Source: Clostridia bacterium (GTDB lineage Bacteria > Bacillota > Clostridia > UBA1381). Taken from it: DNA of 38,298 nucleotides. Positions 33,306 through 38,298 of this stretch are shown piece after piece. Each line of letters starts with the position of its first letter. Positions within the stretch are counted from its first letter, which is position 1. The translations under genes were made by a program, and so were the position numbers. Location of the stretch: NCBI GenBank assembly GCA_900756545.1, contig CAAEKO010000068.1, forward strand, positions 1-38,298. Direction: 5' to 3'. The notes below the pieces were generated by a model. The model saw only the letters and a list, made by a program, of their open reading frames with translations, was not told the origin of the DNA and searched no databases.

Positions 33306-34373
33306 ATGGCTGAGTTTAATATTGCATTAATGCCGGGCGATGGAATTGGCCCGGAGATTGTAGCGGGAGCAGTACAGGTTTTAGACGCGGTGGAGAAGAA
33401 ATTTGGACATAAATTTCACTATACGGAAGCGGATATGGGCGGTTGTGCCATTGACAAGCATGGAACCAGTCTGCCGCAGGAAACCATTGACATCTGTCTT
33501 GCCTCAGACAGCGTATTGCTAGGCGCGGTAGGCGGTCCCAAATGGGATAAGGTTCCGGCCAATATCCGGCCAGAGAGCGGGCTTTTGGGAATACGCAAAG
33601 CTTTGGGGCTGTATTCAAACCTGCGCCCATCTATCCTAAAGCCGCAATTAAAGGCGGCTTCTCCGTTAAAGGATGAAAAGCTGGAGGGCGGTTTGGATAT
33701 TATGGTTGTCCGGGAACTGACCGGAGGAATTTATTTTGGCAAAAAACAGCGCGCCGAGGATAATTCCTGGGCTTCGGATGAAGAAAAATATTCAAAAGAA
33801 GAAATCTTGCGCATCGGGAAAATCGCTTTTGAGACAGCTATGATCCGGAAAAAGCATGTGGTATCTGTGGACAAGGCGAATGTTTTGGAATCTTCCCGGG
33901 TGTGGCGTGAAACCATGATTGCGCTCAGTAAGGACTATCCGGAGGTAAAGCTTGACCATATGTATGTGGACAATGCCGCTATGCAGTTAGCCATCAATCC
34001 GGCGCAGTTTGATGTGATCGTGACGTCCAATATATTTGGGGACATACTTTCCGATCTGTCCAGCGCCATCGCCGGTTCTATCGGTATGCTGCCGTCCGCG
34101 TCCCTTGGGGAAAATAAGCGAGGCATGTATGAGCCGATCCATGGTTCCGCGCCGGACATTGCCGGCATGAATATTGCCAACCCCATAGCCACGATTGTGT
34201 CTGCCGGCATGATGCTGGAGCTGTCCTTCGGCCTGCTGAAAGAAGCGAAGGCAATCAATGAAGCTGTAGACAAAGTATTGGACGAGGGTTACCGGACAGC
34301 GGACATCATGTCTGACGGCATGATGAAGGTCGGGACAAAGGAAATGGCTGCTCTAATCGCTGCCCGCCTGTAA
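33306..34373 (+). CDS. leuB: 3-isopropylmalate dehydrogenase
   Basis: NAD-dependent oxidative decarboxylase forming 2-oxoisocaproate. 355 residues. Family signatures: LMPGDGIGPEIV, LLGAVGGPKWD, LRPSILKP-like loop, VVRELTGGIYFG, DKANVLESSRVWRE and the metal-binding NIFGDILSDLSSAIAGSIGMLPSASLG, then EPIHGSAPDIAGMNIANP. AAAGGAG lies 7-8 nt before the ATG. It is the last gene of the leu run; no clear terminator was seen before the mecA promoter. Confidence 0.96.
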   Translation: MAEFNIALMPGDGIGPEIVAGAVQVLDAVEKKFGHKFHYTEADMGGCAIDKHGTSLPQETIDICLASDSVLLGAVGGPKWDKVPANIRPESGLLGIRKALGLYSNLRPSILKPQLKAASPLKDEKLEGGLDIMVVRELTGGIYFGKKQRAEDNSWASDEEKYSKEEILRIGKIAFETAMIRKKHVVSVDKANVLESSRVWRETMIALSKDYPEVKLDHMYVDNAAMQLAINPAQFDVIVTSNIFGDILSDLSSAIAGSIGMLPSASLGENKRGMYEPIHGSAPDIAGMNIANPIATIVSAGMMLELSFGLLKEAKAINEAVDKVLDEGYRTADIMSDGMMKVGTKEMAALIAARL

Positions 34374-34424
34374 TCAGGTTTATTGTGACATTTTGTGCAA
34401 TTAAAAACAAATGCCCAAAAACTA

Positions 34425-34453
34425 TTCCCAAAAAACCTGTAATGTAGTATAAT
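34425..34453 (+). promoter_or_regulatory. promoter for mecA-like gene
   Basis: TTCCCA at 34425-34430, a 17-bp spacer and consensus TATAAT at 34448-34453. Confidence 0.6.
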
Positions 34454-34478
34454 GTATTAAGAAAGGCATGTGAGGCAT

Positions 34479-35066
34479 TTGAGAATAGAAAAAATTGAGG
34501 GAAATAAAATCAGGGTTACACTGTCTCAGGAGGATTTGGACAATTATCATATCAATATAAAAATGCTGCGGCCGGATTCACCCCAGCTACATACATTTTT
34601 ATTTAAAATTATGGAGCGGGTTAAGCGTGAGACTGGGTTTAATCCTTATACCGGGCAGATTGTTGTAGAAGCCACGCCGTCCCAGGAAGGGATCGTGCTG
34701 GTGGTGACAAAAATTTCTGAACACAAGCCAAAGGCTGTGCCGGCCAAAGATGGTATACGGGTTCGGGCGGTCAAAAAGGCAAAGCTGAAAAGACGGATAT
34801 ATTATTTTGAATCTTTTCTGGATCTGTGTGGGGCATTTGAACATATTCAGGGGGATATCCTGGGCAGATGCCGGCTTTATTGTACCGGCGAGAAATTTTA
34901 TATTGTCAGTGAAAATGGGATAGATCAGTATGACAAAATAACAGAATTTGGTACTTTGATTGGACATGGCGAGATCACCGAGGCATTCCTGGCGGAACAC
35001 GGACGCCTGATCGCGCAAGGAAACGGCCTTCGGGAAATGGCCGTAAATGTAAAAAATTTAAAATAA
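34479..35066 (+). CDS. MecA family ClpC adaptor protein
   Basis: Adaptor that delivers substrates to the ClpCP protease (MecA/YpbH family). It opens LRIEKIEGNKIRVTLSQEDLD, the MecA N-terminal substrate-binding signature, and continues with a central basic linker and a C-terminal domain (RIYYFESFLDLCGAFEHI, YYL-type strand LYCTGEKFYIV, then ITEFGTLIGHGEITEAFLAEHGRLI). Start: by homology TTG 34479 aligns with the family Met, with GTGAGG just upstream; GTG 34470 would add three residues and follows GAAAGG. Length is about 195, in the family range. It is a single gene between leuB and yajC. Confidence 0.82.
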   Translation: MRIEKIEGNKIRVTLSQEDLDNYHINIKMLRPDSPQLHTFLFKIMERVKRETGFNPYTGQIVVEATPSQEGIVLVVTKISEHKPKAVPAKDGIRVRAVKKAKLKRRIYYFESFLDLCGAFEHIQGDILGRCRLYCTGEKFYIVSENGIDQYDKITEFGTLIGHGEITEAFLAEHGRLIAQGNGLREMAVNVKNLK

Positions 35067-35070
35067 GGGC

Positions 35071-35099
35071 TTGCCAAATTCCTGTTCTTGTTATATAAT
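35071..35099 (+). promoter_or_regulatory. sigma-A promoter for yajC
   Basis: TTGCCA at 35071-35076, a 17-bp spacer, consensus TATAAT at 35094-35099, 37 bp before the yajC ATG. Confidence 0.8.
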
Positions 35100-35136
35100 T
35101 GTATAGTATCTTTATTTTTGAAAGGAAGATTTATAC

Positions 35137-35577
35137 ATGTTTGAAGAAATGGTAGTTTACGCGGATCCGGCTGACGCACCCCAGGCGCCGCAGGAAAATA
35201 CACAGACGGCAACGGCGACCCAAAATCCACAGGACGCACAGGTTCCGCCGGCAAACAGCAGCGCAGGCGGTCAGGGACAGTCGGGGCCGCTGGCAATGAT
35301 TGTCAGCTTTCTGCCGATGGTACTCATTATTGTGCTTTTGTATTTCATGATGATCCGTCCCCAGCGGAAAAAGGAAAAAGAAACCCAGAAGATGCTGGCA
35401 GCTTTAAAGGTCGGCGATAAGGTGACCTCAATCGGCGGGATATGTGGCAAGGTTTCTAAAATTAAGGATGATTATGTTTATCTGGAAACAGGAAGCATTG
35501 GCAACCCAACTGAAAAATCCTACATCAAAATGGAAAGAAGCGCAATCAAATCAGTTGAACAAAAAATCGAAGCATAG
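35137..35577 (+). CDS. yajC: preprotein translocase subunit YajC
   Basis: Accessory Sec translocon protein associated with SecDF. One membrane segment (about 52-72, PLAMIVSFLPMVLIIVLLYF) is followed by the diagnostic MIRPQRKKEKETQKMLAALKVGDKV and GGICGKVSKIKDDYVYLE. Ahead of it is an unusual tail of about 50 residues, rich in Ala, Pro, Gln and Thr, that would lie outside the membrane. Total is 146 residues, against about 90-110 for typical YajC. In clostridia yajC often lies beside the SCIFF genes and secDF, as here. Confidence 0.93.
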   Translation: MFEEMVVYADPADAPQAPQENTQTATATQNPQDAQVPPANSSAGGQGQSGPLAMIVSFLPMVLIIVLLYFMMIRPQRKKEKETQKMLAALKVGDKVTSIGGICGKVSKIKDDYVYLETGSIGNPTEKSYIKMERSAIKSVEQKIEA

Positions 35578-35580
35578 TTT

Positions 35581-35632
35581 AAAAGCCTCCCGAATATATA
35601 TTTACAAAGTATATATTTTGGAGGTTTTTTTT
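35581..35632 (+). terminator. terminator hairpin containing the next gene's ribosome site
   Basis: AAAAGCCTCC (35581-35590) pairs with GGAGGTTTTT (35620-35629), and AATATATA (35593-35600) with TATATATT (35610-35617), giving about 18 bp followed by Ts to 35631. The GGAGG in the 3' arm is the only ribosome site for the gene starting at 35633, so the same hairpin would both end the yajC transcript and hide that site. Confidence 0.75.
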
Positions 35633-36013
35633 ATGGCTGAGGAACGAAAGCTAAATGGAAAAGGTATTTTAAAAGGGATCATTTTTTCGATCCTGGCGAC
35701 TGTAGCCTGTATGGCAGTGTTGGCATTGGTTTGTTATTTTGGCAATATTTCGGATAAGCTGTTAGGGATTCTGGCCTATGTAGCTACAATTCTATGTGTC
35801 TTTATCGGGGCGCTGTTCGTGTCCAGAAACGCTCAAAAGGCCGGGCTTGTCCATGGAGCGCTGTTAGGAGCAGGATATTTTGTAATTATATTTGTGGTAT
35901 CTCTGATTCTGCAAAAAAAGATTACATTCGATATGCACCTTATTACGCTCCTTATGGGGGACGTTGCAGCCGGTATGCTTGGCGGGGTATTCGGCATCAA
36001 CGCAAAAAATTAA
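35633..36013 (+). CDS. TIGR04086-type putative membrane protein of SCIFF locus
   Basis: 126 residues with four membrane segments (about 14-36, 42-62, 73-92, 100-122) and short polar termini. Family memory and position (directly before the SCIFF peptide gene in many clostridia) point to the TIGR04086 family; no biochemical function is known. It may help anchor or export the modified peptide, but that is inference. The start is ATG 35633, 9 nt after GGAGG; an upstream in-frame ATG at 35444 lies inside yajC. It contains no cysteine-rich motif. Confidence 0.75.
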   Translation: MAEERKLNGKGILKGIIFSILATVACMAVLALVCYFGNISDKLLGILAYVATILCVFIGALFVSRNAQKAGLVHGALLGAGYFVIIFVVSLILQKKITFDMHLITLLMGDVAAGMLGGVFGINAKN

Positions 36014-36033
36014 GAAAAATTCTAAAAACCCCC

Positions 36034-36077
36034 TTTTCATTTACCAAATATTGTGGTATAATATCAGCATAGCTGAT
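36034..36077 (+). promoter_or_regulatory. promoter for scfA with palindrome at the start site
   Basis: TTTTCA at 36034-36039, a 17-bp spacer, TATAAT at 36057-36062, with TG at 36054-36055 (extended -10). Right after it lies the perfect palindrome ATCAGC-ATA-GCTGAT (36063-36077), straddling the expected start point, a possible operator. A second, weaker candidate is TTGAAA (36127-36132) with TATAAC (36149-36154). The leader to scfA is 110 nt or 30 nt respectively. Confidence 0.65.
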
Positions 36078-36185
36078 GTTATAGAGCTTAAACCGCTATG
36101 TCCCTGTGCAGATTTTCTCACTTTACTTGAAAACCGCACATGGACAATTATAACATTGTAATGAAATGAACAGGAGGAACGGAGC

Positions 36186-36326
36186 ATGAAACACGTAAAA
36201 ACTTTGAATAAAGCTGTTTTGAAGGAGAGCGCAAAGCACGGCGGATGCGGCGAATGCCAGACGTCCTGCCAGTCCGCATGTAAAACATCCTGCACGGTTG
36301 CAAACCAGAAGTGCGAAAGAAACTAA
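36186..36326 (+). CDS. scfA: SCIFF peptide precursor (six cysteines in forty-five residues)
   Basis: A 46-residue peptide: MKHVKTLNKAVLKESAKHGG, then a Cys-rich core with C21, C24, C28, C32, C36 and C43. This is the SCIFF ribosomal peptide found in nearly all Clostridia, substrate of the adjacent radical SAM maturase. In Clostridium thermocellum the maturase CteB makes a thioether between Cys32 and Thr37 of its peptide; both residues occur at the same numbers here. AGGAGG (36172-36177) is 8 nt before the ATG. The final biological role is unknown. The gene is easily missed because of its size. Confidence 0.95.
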   Translation: MKHVKTLNKAVLKESAKHGGCGECQTSCQSACKTSCTVANQKCERN

Positions 36327-36346
36327 CAAAGACGAATATATCAGTT

Positions 36347-36380
36347 GCAGACAAAGGCAGGGCATGCCTTTGTCTGCTTT
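36347..36380 (+). terminator. 13-bp hairpin between scfA and scfB (leaky terminator or mRNA stabiliser)
   Basis: GCAGACAAAGGCA (36347-36359) pairs perfectly with TGCCTTTGTCTGC (36365-36377), loop GGGCA. Only TTT follows, so termination should be partial. It sits 20 nt after the scfA stop and 7 nt before the scfB ribosome site. Confidence 0.7.
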
Positions 36381-36398
36381 GCTAAGGAGAAGAATACA

Positions 36399-37781
36399 TT
36401 GGTACATAAATACAAGCAATTAGGGTTGAATATCGTCATGGATGTTTACAGTGGCAGCGTGCATGTGGTGGACGATGCATTTTATGATATGTTGGATTAT
36501 GTTTCGGAGCCGTTTGATAAGGATAAGACGAGTCTGGAACAAATCGGGACGGCGCTGGCTGGTAAATATTCTGAAGAGGAAATCAAAGAAGCGTATGCGG
36601 AGATGCTGGAGCTTTACCGTCGGGGATTGCTGTTTTGTGGTGACATTTATCAAAATGTAGCGAAAAACTGGAACAAGCAATCAGTGGTCAAGGCACTCTG
36701 CCTACATGTGGCCCATGACTGTAATTTGCGATGTAAATACTGCTTTGCGGATACTGGAGAATTTCATGGTAAGCGGAGCATTATGAGCGCGGAAGTGGGA
36801 AAGAAAGCGATTGATTTTGTGATCGCAAATTCTGGAAACCGGCGCAATATTGAAATTGATTATTTCGGCGGTGAACCGCTGATGAACTTTGAAACTGTCA
36901 AAGAAATTACAGAATATGCGAAACAGGAGGGAGAAAAGCACGACAAGAATTTCCGCTTTACAATTACTACAAATGGTATATTATTAGACGAAAAGGTAAA
37001 AGAATATGTTAACGAAAACATGTCCAATGTGGTGCTGAGTCTAGACGGGCGCAAGGAGGTCAATGACGAAATGCGACGCCGTGTGGACGGAAGCGGATCA
37101 TATGACGCGATCGTGCCGAAATTTATTGACCTTGCACAGAGCCGGAAACAAGATAATTACTATGTCCGGGGTACATTTACAGCGAAAAACCTGCATTTTG
37201 CAGACGATGTTTTGCATATGGCGGATCTGGGTTTTAAGCAGACCAGCGTTGAACCGGTGGTGGCGCCGGAAACGGAGGACTATGCTTTGACTCCGGAGCA
37301 TATCCCGGTGGTTTTTGCTGAATATGAAAAGCTGGCTGAGGAATATGTAAAACGGAGAAGTGAGGGCAGAGGTTTTAACTTCTTTCACTTTATGGTGGAT
37401 CTTGAGCAGGGGCCTTGTGTAGTCAAACGGCTGTCTGGCTGCGGCGCTGGTCACGAATATCTGGCTGTTACCCCAGAGGGCGATATCTATCCCTGCCACC
37501 AGTTTGTGGGGAACGAGAAATTCAAAATGGGAAATGTGTTTGGCGGCGCTTTGGATGAAGATATTCGGAGCATGTTTGAAAAATCCAATATTTATACAAA
37601 GCCTAAATGTGAAGACTGTTTTGCTAAATTCTATTGCAGCGGCGGCTGTTCGGCAAATGCTTATAATTTTAACGGCGATATTAATATGCCATATGATCTG
37701 GCCTGTGAATTTGAACGTAAGCGGGTGGAGTGTGCCATTGCGATTGAAGCCGTAAAGCTGCTGGGCCAGGAGGACGAATAA
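36399..37781 (+). CDS. scfB: SCIFF radical SAM maturase (SPASM domain)
   Basis: Radical S-adenosylmethionine enzyme that makes thioether cross-links in the SCIFF peptide. An N-terminal RiPP-recognition-like region (about 1-95) precedes the CX3CX2C cluster site C108, C112, C115 (HDCNLRCKYCFA), a YFGGEPLMNFE stretch and the C-terminal SPASM domain, with clustered cysteines in SGCGAGHEYLAVTPEGDIYPCHQF and PKCEDCFAKFYCSGGCSANAY, then LACEFERKRVEC. I choose TTG 36399: AAGGAG (36384-36389) is 9 nt upstream and the protein then starts VHKYKQLGLNIVMDV, as in the family. The in-frame TTG at 36345 lies before the hairpin. 460 residues. Confidence 0.95.
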   Translation: MVHKYKQLGLNIVMDVYSGSVHVVDDAFYDMLDYVSEPFDKDKTSLEQIGTALAGKYSEEEIKEAYAEMLELYRRGLLFCGDIYQNVAKNWNKQSVVKALCLHVAHDCNLRCKYCFADTGEFHGKRSIMSAEVGKKAIDFVIANSGNRRNIEIDYFGGEPLMNFETVKEITEYAKQEGEKHDKNFRFTITTNGILLDEKVKEYVNENMSNVVLSLDGRKEVNDEMRRRVDGSGSYDAIVPKFIDLAQSRKQDNYYVRGTFTAKNLHFADDVLHMADLGFKQTSVEPVVAPETEDYALTPEHIPVVFAEYEKLAEEYVKRRSEGRGFNFFHFMVDLEQGPCVVKRLSGCGAGHEYLAVTPEGDIYPCHQFVGNEKFKMGNVFGGALDEDIRSMFEKSNIYTKPKCEDCFAKFYCSGGCSANAYNFNGDINMPYDLACEFERKRVECAIAIEAVKLLGQEDE

Positions 37782-37799
37782 GAGGAAAGGACGTAAGGA

Positions 37800-38298
37800 A
37801 TGGTTACTTTTGACGATGTCAGGAACAATCGGGAAATTCAGGCCTGTATCATGCGCAGTGATGAGCTTTTAAAAATGGCGGATTATACGGAGCATAGCTT
37901 TGTTCATGCTGGGATCGTGTCTCGGACTGCCGCTAAGGTGCTGGAGGACATCGGCAGATATTCAGGGCGTGATATTGAGCTTGCACGGATTGCGGGCTAT
38001 GTCCATGACATCGGAAATATGATCAACCGGAACGACCATGCCCAATCCGGCGCGATTCTGGCCTATGACATTCTTATGCGGATGGGGATGGATGTTGAGG
38101 AGGCAACGCTGGTCGCCTCCGCCGTAGGCAACCATGACGAAGGGACGGGGAGCGCCGTCAGTCCAGTTTCTGCTGCGTTGATTTTGGCGGACAAGGCTGA
38201 TGTGCGCTATACCCGTGTGCGCAAGGACACCGCTTCGAAATTTGATATTCATGACCGGGTGAATTCCGCAGTACGTAATTCGACGCTTCGGATTGATA
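37800..38298 (+). CDS. HD-domain phosphohydrolase, partial at window edge
   Basis: 166 codons up to the right edge, no stop. HD-superfamily metal-dependent phosphohydrolase: H36 (EHSFVHAG), the H69-D70 pair in GYVHDIGNMI, H80 in NDHAQSG, H112 in NHDEGTG and D131 in LADKADV. Substrate is unknown; a nucleotide or cyclic nucleotide is possible. It starts 18 bp after scfB, preceded by purine-rich AGGAAAGG and GTAAGGA, and is probably in the same operon. HD proteins commonly follow scfB and precede secDF in clostridia, as far as I recall. Confidence 0.85.
   Translation, partial: MVTFDDVRNNREIQACIMRSDELLKMADYTEHSFVHAGIVSRTAAKVLEDIGRYSGRDIELARIAGYVHDIGNMINRNDHAQSGAILAYDILMRMGMDVEEATLVASAVGNHDEGTGSAVSPVSAALILADKADVRYTRVRKDTASKFDIHDRVNSAVRNSTLRID

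Noticed and set aside
34375..34439. Long-range inverted repeat CAGGTTT/AAACCTG after leuB
   Set aside because: Seven bases separated by more than 50 nt, spanning the mecA promoter and without a T-run; likely chance.
1..38298. Mobile elements, CRISPR arrays, toxin-antitoxin or phage-defence islands
   Set aside because: No transposase, integrase, spaced direct repeats or defence-type gene cluster could be recognised on either strand.

Overview
The window looks like chromosome of a spore-forming, anaerobic clostridium (Bacillota, class Clostridia). The evidence is a complete spoIIIAA-AH operon, the SCIFF peptide with its radical-SAM maturase, a bifurcating transhydrogenase pair (NfnAB-like), long-form HPF, GdpP and strong AGGAGG ribosome sites. 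The family cannot be fixed from sequence reading alone. No rRNA, tRNA, CRISPR array, insertion sequence or phage gene was seen. Apart from a fragment at the left edge, nearly everything is core or near-core genome.

Layout. 1-265 (minus) is the edge-truncated piece of a DUF6809-like gene. 350-7717 is a housekeeping run: gdpP (c-di-AMP phosphodiesterase), rplI, dnaB helicase, tilS, ftsH and a small DUF1858 redox-type protein; ftsH has its own promoter inside the end of tilS. 7765-9009 is a CNNM/CBS transporter-like protein, followed by about 340 bp holding two large hairpins. 9360-14061 is spoIIIAA-AH, the engulfment-stage channel of the mother cell. 14089-18145 holds asp23, then nusB-xseA-xseB-ispA and a DUF212 PAP2-like membrane protein, closed by a strong terminator. 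18196-20982 is a two-component system whose sensor has about seven membrane segments.

20997-24860 holds hpf (minus) and a divergent 1029-residue membrane glycosyltransferase that appears to fuse a Gpi18-like half to a PMT-like half; a class I fumarase alpha subunit without a beta neighbour follows. 25761-28132 is nfnA-nfnB with its own promoter, leader hairpin and terminator. 28144-30065 is a sodium:amino-acid symporter with a large extra loop domain. It shares a bidirectional terminator with an unrecognised minus-strand protein (predicted beta-propeller plus coiled coil). 31379-34373 is leuC-leuD-leuB, preceded by a leader terminator with no T-box. 34425-35066 is a MecA-like adaptor.

35071 to the right edge is the SCIFF locus: yajC, a TIGR04086-type membrane protein, scfA (a 46-residue six-cysteine peptide), scfB (radical SAM/SPASM maturase) and an HD phosphohydrolase cut by the window edge. 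This is the most distinctive biology here: a near-universal clostridial peptide modification whose purpose is unknown. Two RNA hairpins, one before the TIGR04086 gene and one between scfA and scfB, look placed to set the relative dose of its parts.
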